Numbered from the stretch's first letter, positions 9,004-18,664 are shown. The stretch: 64,000 nt of DNA from Donghicola eburneus (GCF_900115865.1 NZ_FOXY01000003.1:248001-312000); one strand, 5' to 3'. Notes: generated from the sequence alone by a model not told the origin. Translations and numbers: made by a program.

Positions 9004-10215
9004 ATGACGGCATATACCGACCCTCCGAAAGAGTCGTTCCAGCTGTCCCAGCTGATCCATGATACGCGTTACCGGTCGTATACCTTTCAGTTCATAGCGC
9101 TTGTGCTGCTGCTGTTCGGTCTCGGCTACTTGACGATGAACCTGATCACCAACCTGCGTGTGGCTGGTCTGAGTATCTCCTACGGGTTTCTGGGTCAGCC
9201 TGCTGGATACGATATCAACCAGTCTCTGATCGAATATAATAACCAAGACTCGCATTTGCGGGCCTCGATCGTTGGTGTTCTGAACACCCTGCTCGTGGCT
9301 TTCTTGGGCTGTATTACCGCGACCATCCTCGGCGTGTTCGCCGGCGTGGGCCGACTGTCCAAAAACTGGCTCGTTGCAAAACTGATGTCGGTTTATGTCG
9401 AATCCTTCCGGAACGTCCCCGTTCTGATTTGGATTCTGATCATCTCGACCATCGTGACAGTGATGCCTGCGCCCCGCGCCTATCGCGGAGAGACGCCGGA
9501 TGCCGAGATGTTCCTCGGGATCATCGCCTTTACCAACCGTGGCATTTACGTTCCCAAGCCGCTTTGGCTCGAAGGGTCGTGGGTTGTGGTAACGGTCTTT
9601 GTGCTGTCAGTCATCGGTGCCTTTGCCTATCGCGCCTACGCCAAAAAGCTGCTGTTCTCCACGGGTAAGCTTCTGCCCATGGGCTGGCCGACGCTGGCCA
9701 TCCTGTTCGTTCCCGCGATCCTTGTGTATTTCATCATGGGCCGTCCCATTGGTGTCGAAATACCTGAGTTGGGTGGCTTCAACTTCTCTGGCGGCATTGC
9801 GATGCAGCGCCCGCTGATTGCGCTCTGGCTCGCTTTGTCGGTGTATACTGGCGCCTTTATCGCAGAGAACGTCCGCGCGGGCATTCAGGCGATCAACCGT
9901 GGTCAGACCGAGGCTGCTGCGTCGCTGGGTCTGCGCCCCGGCCGCATTATGAGCCTGGTTGTCCTGCCCCAAGCTCTGCGCGTTATCATCCCGCCGGTGA
10001 TCTCGCAGTTCCTGAACCTGACCAAGAACAGCTCGCTCGCGATTGCCGTGGGCTACATGGATCTGACCGGCACTCTGGGTGGGATCACCCTGAACCAGAC
10101 GGGTCGCGCGATCGAATGTGTTCTACTGCTGATGCTGTTCTACCTGGTCATCAGTCTCGGGATTTCGGCCGTGATGAACACCTACAACAACCGCGTTAAG
10201 TTGAAGGAGCGTTGA
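9004..10215 (+). CDS. bztB: Amino-acid ABC transporter permease BztB
   Basis: First of two inner-membrane permeases of the importer, 403 residues. It has the long N-terminal half typical of BztB/AapQ and, near the C-terminus, the HisM-type permease core with the EAA loop QTEAAASLGLRPGRIMSLVVLPQALRVIIPP, given here as separate parts QTEAAASLGL and LPQALRVIIPP. TM segments are visible around 30-55, 95-120, 130-160 and several beyond 210. It is followed after one base by bztC. BztB and BztC are known to form a heterodimer in Rhodobacter capsulatus. Confidence 0.93.
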   Translation: MTAYTDPPKESFQLSQLIHDTRYRSYTFQFIALVLLLFGLGYLTMNLITNLRVAGLSISYGFLGQPAGYDINQSLIEYNNQDSHLRASIVGVLNTLLVAFLGCITATILGVFAGVGRLSKNWLVAKLMSVYVESFRNVPVLIWILIISTIVTVMPAPRAYRGETPDAEMFLGIIAFTNRGIYVPKPLWLEGSWVVVTVFVLSVIGAFAYRAYAKKLLFSTGKLLPMGWPTLAILFVPAILVYFIMGRPIGVEIPELGGFNFSGGIAMQRPLIALWLALSVYTGAFIAENVRAGIQAINRGQTEAAASLGLRPGRIMSLVVLPQALRVIIPPVISQFLNLTKNSSLAIAVGYMDLTGTLGGITLNQTGRAIECVLLLMLFYLVISLGISAVMNTYNNRVKLKER

Positions 10216-10216
10216 G

Positions 10217-11509
10217 ATGAGCGATATGCATTCCCACCTCGCCTTCGTGCGCACTGAAATGCTTGCGCAACAAGAACCGCCCATCAAAGAAAAGGGCATC
10301 GTTAAATGGGCGCGCTCTAACCTGTTTTCGAACTGGGTGAACAGCGTGCTGACCATCGTGGCGCTCTACGTCATTGTGCGTCTGATTTTCTCGGCGGGTC
10401 CGTGGTTCCTAAACGGGATCTGGGACACCAGCTCGCTGGCGCAATGCCGTGAAATTCTGGACGGCGCACGCGGGGCCTGTTTCTCGGTCTTGAGCGAACG
10501 CTGGCAGCAGCTCTTGTTCGGCATTGCCTATCCGTCCGACCAATACTGGCGCCCGACCTTGGCGTTTGTGCTGATGCTGGTCGCCGCAGCACCAGTGCTG
10601 TTCGTGGCACTGCCGCGTGCGATGCTGATCATCACCGGTCTCTTCCCCTTTGTCGCCTACTGGCTGCTGTGGGGTGGCACCATCATGACCTCGGTTTTCG
10701 TGCTGATCGGTGTGGTTGTCGGCTACCTCGTTTTCACCAAGGCAGAGCGTTTCGGCTTTGTCCTTGGGCTTGTTGCGGGTCTGATTGCTGCGGTTGTCGT
10801 CTGGAAGATCGGCGGAGCGATCACGCCCGCGGTTGATGGCATTATGGTGCTAGAGCCTGTCGCCAGCCGCGACATGGGTGGCTTTATGCTGAACATGATG
10901 CTGGGTGTCGTCTGTATCTCGCTGTCGCTGCCCATTGGTATCATGCTGGCGCTGGGGCGTCAGTCGCACATGCCGATCATCAAGGGCATCAGCGTGGTCT
11001 TCATCGAGTTTATTCGCGGTGTGCCTCTGATTACCCTGCTGTTCGTAGCGAGTGTGGTTCTGGCCTACTTCTTCCCGCCGGAAACCAACATGGACCTGAT
11101 CCTGCGCGTGATTATCATGATCACCATGTTCTCGTCGGCCTACATCGCCGAGGTGATCCGTGGTGGTCTGGCCGCGCTGCCCAAGGGCCAGTACGAAGCC
11201 GCAGACAGCCTTGGTCTGGACTACGCGCAGGCCATGCGCCTGATCATCCTGCCACAAGCGCTGAAAATCTCGATCCCCGGTATCGTGAACGTCGCCGTTG
11301 GCCTGTTCAAAGACACCACGCTGGTGTCGGTGATCTCGATGTTCGATCTGGTAGGTATGATCCGTGGCCCGATCTTGGCCTCGACCGAATGGAACGGCGT
11401 GTATTGGGAGCTGTATGGCTTCGCCGCGCTTCTGTTCTTTGTCACCTGCTACAGCATTTCCCAATATTCCCAGTGGCTGGAGCGTCAGCTCCGCACGGAT
11501 CATCGTTAA
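10217..11509 (+). CDS. bztC: Amino-acid ABC transporter permease BztC
   Basis: Second permease of the importer, 430 residues, with an N-terminal cytoplasmic part of about 40 residues and multiple TM segments. The permease core lies at about 210-420 and the EAA loop at YEAADSLGLDYAQAMRLI followed by LPQALKISIPG. It starts one base after the bztB stop with GGAGC upstream and is followed after 15 bases by the ATPase gene. The AapM/BztC type is recognised by the extended central membrane region before the core domain. Confidence 0.93.
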   Translation: MSDMHSHLAFVRTEMLAQQEPPIKEKGIVKWARSNLFSNWVNSVLTIVALYVIVRLIFSAGPWFLNGIWDTSSLAQCREILDGARGACFSVLSERWQQLLFGIAYPSDQYWRPTLAFVLMLVAAAPVLFVALPRAMLIITGLFPFVAYWLLWGGTIMTSVFVLIGVVVGYLVFTKAERFGFVLGLVAGLIAAVVVWKIGGAITPAVDGIMVLEPVASRDMGGFMLNMMLGVVCISLSLPIGIMLALGRQSHMPIIKGISVVFIEFIRGVPLITLLFVASVVLAYFFPPETNMDLILRVIIMITMFSSAYIAEVIRGGLAALPKGQYEAADSLGLDYAQAMRLIILPQALKISIPGIVNVAVGLFKDTTLVSVISMFDLVGMIRGPILASTEWNGVYWELYGFAALLFFVTCYSISQYSQWLERQLRTDHR

Positions 11510-11524
11510 GAAAGGTGCCCTACT

Positions 11525-12292
11525 ATGGTTGACACCACACAAATGAAAGTCTCCGACGAGATCGCGATCTCGATCGAGAAGATGAACAAATGGTACGGTC
11601 AGTTCCACGTGCTGCGGGACATTGATCTGAGCGTCTACCGCGGTGAGCGTATCGTTATCGCGGGCCCTTCGGGCTCTGGTAAATCGACGTTGATCCGCTG
11701 CATCAACGCTCTGGAAGAGCATCAGGCCGGCAAGATCGTGGTGGACGGTGTTCACCTGACATCTGACCTGAAGAACATTGATGCGATCCGGTCCGAAGTT
11801 GGCATGTGCTTCCAGCACTTCAACCTCTTCCCGCACTTGACCATTCTTGAGAACTGCACTCTGGCGCCGATCTGGGTTCGCAAGATCCCCAAGAAGCAAG
11901 CCGAAGAGACCGCGATGCACTTCCTCGAAAAGGTGAAGATCCCTGATCAGGCCAACAAGTACCCCGGTCAGCTGTCGGGTGGCCAGCAGCAGCGTGTGGC
12001 GATTGCCCGTTCGCTCTGTATGAAGCCGCGCATCATGCTGTTCGACGAACCGACGTCTGCGCTTGATCCCGAGATGATCAAAGAGGTTCTGGATACCATG
12101 GTCGAACTGGCCGAAGAGGGCATGACCATGCTCTGCGTGACCCACGAGATGGGCTTTGCCCGTCAGGTGGCGAACCGCGTGATCTTTATGGACCAAGGTC
12201 AGATCGTCGAGCAGAACGAGCCTGAAGAGTTCTTCAACAACCCCAAGAGCGAGCGGACCAAGCTGTTCCTCAGCCAGATCTTGGGGCACTGA
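11525..12292 (+). CDS. bztD: Amino-acid ABC transporter ATP-binding protein
   Basis: Cytoplasmic ATPase that powers the Bzt importer, 255 residues. It has Walker [10 protein letters not shown] (47-55), the signature LSGGQQ (150-155), Walker B MLFDEP (171-176) followed by TSALDPE, and the switch His in CVTHEMGF. This is the PAAT-family GlnQ type. It is the last gene of bztABCD and ends 4 bases from the oppositely oriented sixA stop, with no terminator in between. Confidence 0.96.
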   Translation: MVDTTQMKVSDEIAISIEKMNKWYGQFHVLRDIDLSVYRGERIVIAGPSGSGKSTLIRCINALEEHQAGKIVVDGVHLTSDLKNIDAIRSEVGMCFQHFNLFPHLTILENCTLAPIWVRKIPKKQAEETAMHFLEKVKIPDQANKYPGQLSGGQQQRVAIARSLCMKPRIMLFDEPTSALDPEMIKEVLDTMVELAEEGMTMLCVTHEMGFARQVANRVIFMDQGQIVEQNEPEEFFNNPKSERTKLFLSQILGH

Positions 12293-12296
12293 TCGC

Positions 12297-12794
12297 TCAG
12301 TCGGTCAAGTCTCTTGGCACAATGAAATCTATGGCGCGGGCGGTGTGGAAACGCACCGCCCGCCATTCGTTTTCGGGGAATTCAGCGACAAGTGTGGCGC
12401 AAGTCGGATAGCGGGTGAACTGAGGGTGCGCAGGCGTGTTGGACAGCAAGCGGGTTGCGAAATCCGCGATACCGGGATTGTGGCCAATCATCATCACAGT
12501 TCGCCCGGTCGCGCGTTTCAGCACATCCATCATCGTGTCGCTGGACGCATGATAGAGACGCTGGACATACTCGGTCTCCGCCTGCGGCAGTCCCAAACGA
12601 TCCAGAGTTTCGCGTGTCCGTGCCGCTGTCGAACACAGTACCTCGTCCGGCAAATAGCCTTGCTTCTGCAGCCATGCGCCAATTGCAGGCGCTGCGGTGC
12701 GGCCACGCTCGTTCAGAACTCGGTCGTGATCCTCTTGCAGAGGATCATCCCAGCTGGATTTGGCATGCCGAGTCAAAATCAGGCGCAGGGTCAT
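12297..12794 (-). CDS. sixA: SixA-type histidine phosphatase
   Basis: Short member of the histidine phosphatase superfamily, 165 residues. SixA enzymes dephosphorylate phosphohistidine on proteins such as HPt domains or PTS components. The catalytic motif is TRHAKSSW with the phospho-accepting His10, and a second active-site His lies in MIGHNPG. The start at 12794 overlaps the preceding Fe-S gene by 4 bases; a longer in-frame ORF to 12920 lies within that gene. It is the last gene of the argB-Fe-S-sixA group on this strand. The physiological target is unknown. Confidence 0.85.
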   Translation of the reverse strand: MTLRLILTRHAKSSWDDPLQEDHDRVLNERGRTAAPAIGAWLQKQGYLPDEVLCSTAARTRETLDRLGLPQAETEYVQRLYHASSDTMMDVLKRATGRTVMMIGHNPGIADFATRLLSNTPAHPQFTRYPTCATLVAEFPENEWRAVRFHTARAIDFIVPRDLTD

Positions 12795-13438
12795 TTGTGA
12801 AAACTCTTCATATGAAAGGCGGATTGCTCGGGCAGCCTGCCAAAGGCCGCGCCCACTGGACAAGCGCGGCGCACAGCACAGCCTTGGCTCATGCAGTCTG
12901 CCTCGGGCCGTTCCAGCCAACTGTGGCAGGCCGCAGTGTCGTACCCGTCACTCAGCGCGCCCACAGGGCAGGCAGAGAGACAGGAGCGCGGGACACAAGT
13001 CTCGCATGGGTTCTGTAGTGGGACAGGCAACGCCACAGAGTAGGGCAGGGCAATCGCGCCGCGGTAGCTGATCCAAAGGCCCGCGTCATTATGCACGAGC
13101 ATGCCAACAGCAGAGCTGTGTGCGCGGCCTGTCCGTATGGCCCACTGCAAAAACGGACGATACGGCGGTCCACCAAACGGGAAAAGCGCCTTGCCTCCGA
13201 GACGCTGTGCAAGGTCTGTTAGGACCCGTTGCGACCAGCGGTCGATCGGATCGGGGGCGCCATCGTTGTATTCAGAGCTGCGCGTGAACAAGGGCCAGAA
13301 ATCAGCGCCATTGGGGCTGATCATCAAGAGGCTCTTTATCTGGGGTAAATCGTCGCCCGCTTCCGGAACCAGCCCACCGGAAACACAAAGGCCCTGCTGA
13401 TCCAGCAGGGCCTCGATATCGTTCAAACGAGCGGTCAC
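12791..13438 (-). CDS. QueG-like ferredoxin-domain protein
   Basis: A 215-residue protein of unknown function with a GTG start one base after argB. The C-terminal third carries eight cysteines at about 145, 148, 153, 157, 171, 182, 187 and 193. They are arranged as C-x2-C-x4-C-x3-CP and C-x4-C-x5-CP, which fits two [4Fe-4S] clusters. The middle segments FGGPPYRPFLQWA and VGMLVHNDAGLWISYRGA resemble the substrate-domain end and ferredoxin domain of QueG or reductive-dehalogenase-like proteins, but it is much shorter than QueG and lacks its cobalamin-binding part. It is probably an electron-transfer or reductase protein conserved in Rhodobacterales. Confidence 0.7.
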   Translation of the reverse strand: MTARLNDIEALLDQQGLCVSGGLVPEAGDDLPQIKSLLMISPNGADFWPLFTRSSEYNDGAPDPIDRWSQRVLTDLAQRLGGKALFPFGGPPYRPFLQWAIRTGRAHSSAVGMLVHNDAGLWISYRGAIALPYSVALPVPLQNPCETCVPRSCLSACPVGALSDGYDTAACHSWLERPEADCMSQGCAVRRACPVGAAFGRLPEQSAFHMKSFHK

Positions 13439-13439
13439 G

Positions 13440-14318
13440 TCAGCTGCCCTTGGGCTGCATACGAATCAAAGATCCAGCACCGTGATCTGTGAAGAGCTCT
13501 AGCAAACAGGCGTTCGGCAGGCGGCCATCCAGAATAACGACTGCCCGAACACCGGCCTCGACAGCCTCAAGCGCTGTTTGGGTTTTGGGGATCATCCCGC
13601 CTGCGATCACGCCAGACTCGGTCATTTCGCGAACCTGCGACGCCATCAATTCGGTGACAACCTCGCCATCTGCATTCTTTACGCCCGACACGTCTGTCAG
13701 CAGCAGCAGGCGATCGGCCTTGAGCGCAGCGGCGATGGCACCAGCGGCCGTGTCGCCGTTGATGTTGAATGTCTCGCCATTCTCGCCCGCGCCCAAGGGC
13801 GCAATCACTGGGATGGTGTCGTCTTCGAACAGAGCATTCAGAACGTTCGGATCGACTTTGGACGGTGTGCCCACCAAACCCAGCGCGGGGTCGGTCTGCT
13901 CGCAGATCATCAGGTTCGCGTCCTTGCCCGACAACCCAACAGCGCGGCCACCCTGACGGTTGATCGCTTGGACAATACGTTTGTTCACCTGACCAGACAG
14001 CACCATTTCGACCACGTCGACAGTCGCCTGATCCGTGACGCGCTTGCCATTCACGAACTCTGACTTAACGCCGAGTTTGCCAAGCATTTCATTGATCATG
14101 GGGCCGCCGCCGTGGACGACAACAGGGTTCAGGCCCACTTGACGCATGAGGACCACATCTCGGGCAAAGCTGTCCATCGCATCTTCGCTGCCCATCGCAT
14201 GGCCACCAAGTTTGATCACGACAATCGCGTCATCATAGCGCTGCAGATAGGGGAGTGCCTCGGAGAGTGTCCGGGCGGTGGCGATCCAGTCCGTCGTCAT
14301 TGCCATTTGCTTCTTCAT
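13440..14318 (-). CDS. argB: Acetylglutamate kinase
   Basis: Second enzyme of arginine synthesis: phosphorylates N-acetylglutamate. The 292-residue product has the amino-acid kinase motifs KLGGHAMG near the N-terminus, [13 protein letters not shown], and the nucleotide-binding part [13 protein letters not shown]. The start at 14318 ([12 protein letters not shown]) has GGGACAGG upstream and matches relatives; an in-frame ORF to 14408 extends into the intergenic palindrome. It follows engB after a 181-base gap and precedes the Fe-S protein gene by one base. The N-terminal helix seen in arginine-sensitive NAGKs is present, so arginine inhibition is plausible. Confidence 0.95.
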   Translation of the reverse strand: MKKQMAMTTDWIATARTLSEALPYLQRYDDAIVVIKLGGHAMGSEDAMDSFARDVVLMRQVGLNPVVVHGGGPMINEMLGKLGVKSEFVNGKRVTDQATVDVVEMVLSGQVNKRIVQAINRQGGRAVGLSGKDANLMICEQTDPALGLVGTPSKVDPNVLNALFEDDTIPVIAPLGAGENGETFNINGDTAAGAIAAALKADRLLLLTDVSGVKNADGEVVTELMASQVREMTESGVIAGGMIPKTQTALEAVEAGVRAVVILDGRLPNACLLELFTDHGAGSLIRMQPKGS

Positions 14319-14393
14319 GTCCTGTCCCTCTGGGTGTCCCTCATGGGTATCCCAGCCCCCGACCGAGGGGAAGTGCGTCTGCCGATCCGACAT

Positions 14394-14455
14394 GGGTATT
14401 TTTACCAAGATGAAAGCAAGGGCGCGCCTGCTTTTTCTGCTTTGCGGAAATACTC
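14394..14455. repeat. Palindromic intergenic element, copy A
   Basis: Outer arms GGGTATTT (14394-14401) and AAATACTC (14448-14455) enclose inner arms AAAGCA (14413-14418) and TGCTTT (14429-14434). The inner arms are extended by GG/CC around a small GC loop. The same design (GRGTATTT, AAAGCA, TGCTTT, AATACTC) recurs at 41271-41319. It lies between engB and argB, where it could act as an RNA hairpin or terminator on either strand. The remainder of the 14319-14499 gap shows nothing further. Confidence 0.6.
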
Positions 14456-14499
14456 ACGGCACTGGCCATGACGTGTCGGAACGAGACCTGCAGAGCGGA

Positions 14500-15150
14500 T
14501 TACTCGAGGTTCGCGATCACAGCGCGCAGAGTGCCGATGCCCCAACCCTTTTCCGACGAAGTGCTGATGATCTCTGGGAAAGCGGCAGGGTGACGGGACA
14601 ATGCTGCACGGACCTGCCTGAGCATAGGCTCGCGGTCCTTTTCCTTGATCTTGTCTTCTTTGGTTAGAACGCACTGGAAGGTAACCGCCGAGGTGTCGAG
14701 CAGCTTCATGATCTCTTCGTCGACTTTTTTCACACCGTGGCGCGAATCGATCAGGACAAAGGCGCGGCGCAGGGTTTGACGGCCGGACAGGTACTGTTTC
14801 AGCAGGCGCTGCCATTTCTCCACGACAGCGACAGGTGCGTTCGCGTAGCCATAGCCGGGCAAGTCGACAAGGAAGTGATCCTCGCCCACGGTGAAATAGT
14901 TAATTTCCTGCGTGCGCCCGGGCGTGTTCGACGCGCGCGCGAGCGCTTTGCGCCCTGTTAGCGCGTTGATCAGGCTGGATTTCCCGACATTCGAGCGACC
15001 CGCAAAGCAGACCTCGATGCGCTCGGCTGGCGGGAGGCCATCCATTTTGACGACACCTTTGAGGAAGTCCGTCTCGCCCGCGAACATCTTGCGCGCGGCT
15101 TCGAGTGTTTCGGCATCCGGTTCCTCGACCAAGGGGAAGGGCAGTTGCAT
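14500..15150 (-). CDS. engB: Ribosome biogenesis GTP-binding protein YsxC/EngB
   Basis: Small essential-type GTPase for 50S subunit assembly, 216 residues. G1 is GRSNVGKSS (51-59), G2 lies in TPGRTQEINYF, G3 is DLPGYGYA and G4 is TKEDK. The ATG at 15150 overlaps the MOSC gene stop by one base, so the two are translationally coupled. An in-frame ORF to 15234 lies inside the MOSC gene. The yidC-MOSC-engB order fits a membrane/ribosome-biogenesis operon that is common in Rhodobacterales. Confidence 0.95.
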   Translation of the reverse strand: MQLPFPLVEEPDAETLEAARKMFAGETDFLKGVVKMDGLPPAERIEVCFAGRSNVGKSSLINALTGRKALARASNTPGRTQEINYFTVGEDHFLVDLPGYGYANAPVAVVEKWQRLLKQYLSGRQTLRRAFVLIDSRHGVKKVDEEIMKLLDTSAVTFQCVLTKEDKIKEKDREPMLRQVRAALSRHPAAFPEIISTSSEKGWGIGTLRAVIANLE

Positions 15151-15884
15151 CACAGGACCTCTAGCGTATCGCCAAGGCGTACCTCGCCCGGCTTCGTGAC
15201 CCGTGCGTTTACACCGAAGTAAACGTGATCCCAATGGCCTTTCAGAGTTTTTATGAGATTTGCGTCAAAGACGCCGGTCTCCGGGTTCGCTTCGATGGCG
15301 CGGCAGCGGATGATCGGCTCAATGATCGTCGCTTCGGCTGTGCCGATACGCAGTGTGCGGTTTGTCCAATTGTTCTCTGCCCACGGGGGCAAGTCCTCGA
15401 TCCAAATGTTTCCGCGGAACCGGCGAGGATCAACGAGCTGCTCTGCGGCGTCTTGCAAAGCGGCCAAAGAGGCGCGCGACATGATCGAAACAGAGGGATA
15501 ATTGGCATCTGTCATGCCTGTGACGGGGGCGGGGATCAGACTTGTAGGGGGCTGCAGGGCGTCGCCCCAAATTGGAGTCAACCATTCTAGCAGGCGCTGG
15601 TCATCCAACCCTGGCTCGAACCGTAGCGGCGGAAGATCGGGGTGCGTGACGGTGATTGCGCTGCCGTCAACCGCAGTGCGGGTCGGGGCGAGTCGCGGTC
15701 CTCTGGCCACGTGACCAAAGGTGCCGCGGCGCTGCCATGTGCCGGTGTCCCGCTGTCCTTCTTGCAAAATCGCCCACTGCCGGTCGTGCGGCAGCGGGCG
15801 ATCTTTGTGCAGAGCAGTCTCGGTAATGGCTTCACCACCGAGACCTTTGATCGGGTGACGGAAGAGATCTGTCACCCGTGCCAT
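15150..15884 (-). CDS. MOSC-domain protein (mARC/YcbX-like)
   Basis: A 244-residue molybdenum-cofactor sulfurase C-terminal (MOSC) protein. MOSC N-terminal beta-barrel residues (VTDLFRHPIKGLGGE) precede the MOSC core. The putative molybdenum-coordinating Cys194 lies in IIRCRAIEANPETGV, in the position of the mARC/YcbX cysteine. Related proteins reduce N-hydroxylated compounds. No fused ferredoxin domain is present, unlike YcbX, so an external electron donor would be needed. The start at 15884 is one base from the yidC stop. The substrate is unknown. Confidence 0.85.
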   Translation of the reverse strand: MARVTDLFRHPIKGLGGEAITETALHKDRPLPHDRQWAILQEGQRDTGTWQRRGTFGHVARGPRLAPTRTAVDGSAITVTHPDLPPLRFEPGLDDQRLLEWLTPIWGDALQPPTSLIPAPVTGMTDANYPSVSIMSRASLAALQDAAEQLVDPRRFRGNIWIEDLPPWAENNWTNRTLRIGTAEATIIEPIIRCRAIEANPETGVFDANLIKTLKGHWDHVYFGVNARVTKPGEVRLGDTLEVL

Positions 15885-15885
15885 A

Positions 15886-17697
15886 TCAGGCTTCTTTCTT
15901 CTTCTTTTTGGCAAAGCTCTTCTTGATGTTGCCAAAGACGTCCGGTTTGTACCCGTGGCTGCGCATGATCAGGTACTGCTGGATAAAGGTGATCGTGTTG
16001 TTCGTGATCCAGTACAGAACCAGACCGCTGGCAAAGTTGCCGAGCATGAACATGAACACCCAAGGCATCCAGGCAAAGATCATCGCCTGCGCGGGATCTG
16101 TGGGCGCCGGGTTCAGCTTTTGCTGCAGGAACATCGAGATACCCAGCAGGATCGGCAGGATGCCGAGCGAAATGATCGCAAGGAACGACTCGGGGCTGGG
16201 AGCCGCGAAGGGCAGCAGGCCAAAGAGGTTCAGGATCGAGCTCGGATCAGGTGCCGAAAGGTCTTGGATCCAGCCGAACCAAGGTGCGTGACGCAGTTCC
16301 ATGGTCACAAAGATCACCTTGTAGAGCGAGAAGAAGATCGGGATCTGGATCAGCATCGGCAGACAGCCGGATGCAGGGTTCACCTTGTTCTTCTTGTATA
16401 GCTCCATCATGCCCTGCTGCATTTTCATGCGGTCATCGCCTGCGGATTCCTTCAGCTTTTCCATCTCGGGCTGAAGTTCACGCATGCGTGCCATCGAGGC
16501 ATAGGATTTGTAGGCCAGCGGCAGCACCAGCGCCTTGATCACAACGGTCAGGGCGATGATCGACCAGCCCATGTTGCCAATCAGGTTGTTCAGGTTGTGC
16601 AGCATCCAGAAGATCGGCTTGGTGAAATAGAAGAACCAGCCCCAGTCGATCGAGTCGACAAAGCCGGTAACGCCTTCGTCCTCTTCGTAGTGCTTCAGCG
16701 TTTCCCATTCCTTGGCGCCGGTGAACAGGCGGGTGCCTGCTTCGGCGGTTTCGCCAGCGGCAACGGTCACGGCGGGCAGCACGGCTTCGGCCTGATAAAT
16801 CTCGCGCGATTCAAAGAATTTCGCAGTTGAGCGGAAAGGCGCGTCGCCATCGGGGATCAGGATAGTCTGCCAGTAGTGGTCAGTGAAACCGATCCAACCG
16901 TTTTCTTGGACCTCGAGACGCTCGGCATTGGTGCCTTCGCGATCGTCGATGTCCATCTTGCTGAGCGCTTTGTAGTCCAGTTCTTGCAGCTCGCCATCCG
17001 ACATGCGGATCAGGCCTTCGTGCAGGATAAAGAACTTGGTCGTGTCAGGCTCGCCGTGGCGACGCACGATACCGTAGGGGCGCACAGTGATCGGATTACC
17101 GCTGGTGTTCTCGACGGTCTGGTTCATGCGGAACATGAAGTTGTCGTCGATTTCCATCACGCGGGTAAAGATCTGGCCAGCCCCGTTGTCCCACGTCAGG
17201 GTGACGGGGGTGTCTTGGGTCAGGACCGCGTCGGCGGGCGCGGACCAAAGAGTCTCTGGGCCGGGCACGTTCGCTGCGTCGATACCGTCAACAGGGGCCC
17301 AACCGAACAGTGCGTAGTAAGCGTTGGGCGAGCCGACGCGCGACAGGACCTGCACGTTTTCCGAGTCAGGGTCTGTGGTGACGTCGTAATCCAAGAGTTG
17401 GATGTCATCCACACGGCCGCCAAGCAGCGAGATCGAGCCTGCAATACGGTCAGTCTGGACCTGAATGCGGGGCGCGTCGCCTTCGGGGCTGAGTACGGGA
17501 GCAGCGGTTGTTGCACCGTCTGCGGTCGGCAAGTCACCGTCGGCGATCGCGGGCTGGTCACCCACGGTCTGTTCGGTCACTGCGGGGGCGTTGGGGTCTT
17601 GTACCGGTTCCTCGGGCGGGAAAAGCACAAACCAAATCACAAGCACGACACCGCTCAGTACGGTTGCGAGCAAGAGGTTCTTATTCTGATCGTCCAT
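15886..17697 (-). CDS. yidC: Membrane protein insertase YidC
   Basis: Inserts and folds inner-membrane proteins, alone or with SecYEG. The 603-residue protein has an N-terminal TM anchor (about 7-25) and a large periplasmic domain (about 60-350). The conserved five-TM core follows, with MARMRELQPEMEKLKE and PASGCLPMLIQIPIFFSLYKV split between loop and TM. The C-terminal tail is Lys-rich (AKKKKKEA). In many bacteria it directly follows yidD; here ttcA and an alpha/beta hydrolase gene separate them. The 103 bases upstream probably hold its promoter, though none is obvious. Confidence 0.97.
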   Translation of the reverse strand: MDDQNKNLLLATVLSGVVLVIWFVLFPPEEPVQDPNAPAVTEQTVGDQPAIADGDLPTADGATTAAPVLSPEGDAPRIQVQTDRIAGSISLLGGRVDDIQLLDYDVTTDPDSENVQVLSRVGSPNAYYALFGWAPVDGIDAANVPGPETLWSAPADAVLTQDTPVTLTWDNGAGQIFTRVMEIDDNFMFRMNQTVENTSGNPITVRPYGIVRRHGEPDTTKFFILHEGLIRMSDGELQELDYKALSKMDIDDREGTNAERLEVQENGWIGFTDHYWQTILIPDGDAPFRSTAKFFESREIYQAEAVLPAVTVAAGETAEAGTRLFTGAKEWETLKHYEEDEGVTGFVDSIDWGWFFYFTKPIFWMLHNLNNLIGNMGWSIIALTVVIKALVLPLAYKSYASMARMRELQPEMEKLKESAGDDRMKMQQGMMELYKKNKVNPASGCLPMLIQIPIFFSLYKVIFVTMELRHAPWFGWIQDLSAPDPSSILNLFGLLPFAAPSPESFLAIISLGILPILLGISMFLQQKLNPAPTDPAQAMIFAWMPWVFMFMLGNFASGLVLYWITNNTITFIQQYLIMRSHGYKPDVFGNIKKSFAKKKKKEA

Positions 17698-17800
17698 CAG
17701 ATCGGGCCACCTTGTCCTTTAAAGTCAGGCTGGTTCAACAATTCGAGGGGGCAAAGGTCAAGCGGTTTTCCCGTGATGACCGCCCCCGTCGCGCCGCAAA

Positions 17801-18664
17801 TCAGCGCAGTTTCGGGATTCCGTCGGTGTCTTCGGGGCGTGCGCCACGCTCCAAACCGGCAAAATCAAAGAGCCCCGCATCCAGCAGATGGCTGGGGCGG
17901 GCATTCATTAGAGCGCGGAACATGACCTGGCGGCGACCGGGGCTGTTCTTTTCCCATCCGTCAAGGATCTGCTTCACCTGCTGGCGCTGGAGCCCGTCCT
18001 GCGAGCCGCAGAGGTCGCACGGAATGATCGGATAGTTCATCGCGCGGGCGAACTTCTCACAATCGTCCTCGGCCACAAAGGCCAGCGGGCGATAGACAAA
18101 CAGGTCACCTTCTTCGTTCACCAGTTTCGGCGGCATGGTCGCAAGGCGCCCGCCGTGGAACAGGTTCATCATAAAGGTTTCCAGAATGTCGTCGCGATGG
18201 TGCCCCAGCACGACTGCGCTGCACCCTTCTTCTCGGGCAATGCGATACAGGTTGCCGCGGCGCAGGCGCGAGCAGAGGGCACAGTAGGTACGGCCTTGGG
18301 GGACCTTGTCCATCACGACACTATAAGTGTCTTGATATTCGATCCGGTGGGGCACCTTCATCTTTTCCAGAAACTCGGGCAGGACCGTCGCCGGAAAGCC
18401 GGGCTGACCCTGATCCAGGTTACACGCCAGGATTTCGACAGGCAAAAGCCCGCGCCACTGGAGTTCGTGCAGAACGGCCAGCAGGGTGTAGCTGTCCTTG
18501 CCGCCCGATAGACAAACGAGCCAACGGGCGCCACGTTCGATCATACCGAACTGTTCGATCGCCTCGCGCGTCTGGCGCACGATGCGTTTGCGGAGTTTCT
18601 TGAACTCTGTCCCCGAAGGGGCCCCGGCAAAGAGCGGGTGAATCTCGTCATGTTCATCAAGCAT
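17801..18664 (-). CDS. ttcA: tRNA 2-thiocytidine(32) synthetase TtcA
   Basis: [4Fe-4S] enzyme that thiolates C32 in a subset of tRNAs, including tRNA-Arg. The 287-residue product has the PP-loop SGGKDS, the first CxxC in [11 protein letters not shown] and the second in PCDLCGSQ; these cysteines bind the cluster. The start at 18664 ([12 protein letters not shown]) is the best family match. In-frame starts at 18727 and 18853 exist but run into the divergent hydrolase gene. A tRNA-Arg(ACG) gene, a possible substrate, lies 6 kb away. The start choice is moderately sure; the family is certain. Confidence 0.93.
   Translation of the reverse strand: MLDEHDEIHPLFAGAPSGTEFKKLRKRIVRQTREAIEQFGMIERGARWLVCLSGGKDSYTLLAVLHELQWRGLLPVEILACNLDQGQPGFPATVLPEFLEKMKVPHRIEYQDTYSVVMDKVPQGRTYCALCSRLRRGNLYRIAREEGCSAVVLGHHRDDILETFMMNLFHGGRLATMPPKLVNEEGDLFVYRPLAFVAEDDCEKFARAMNYPIIPCDLCGSQDGLQRQQVKQILDGWEKNSPGRRQVMFRALMNARPSHLLDAGLFDFAGLERGARPEDTDGIPKLR

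Noticed and set aside
10850-12289. A 479-codon open frame opposite bztC and bztD
   Set aside because: Antisense of two secure transporter genes; composition typical of a shadow.
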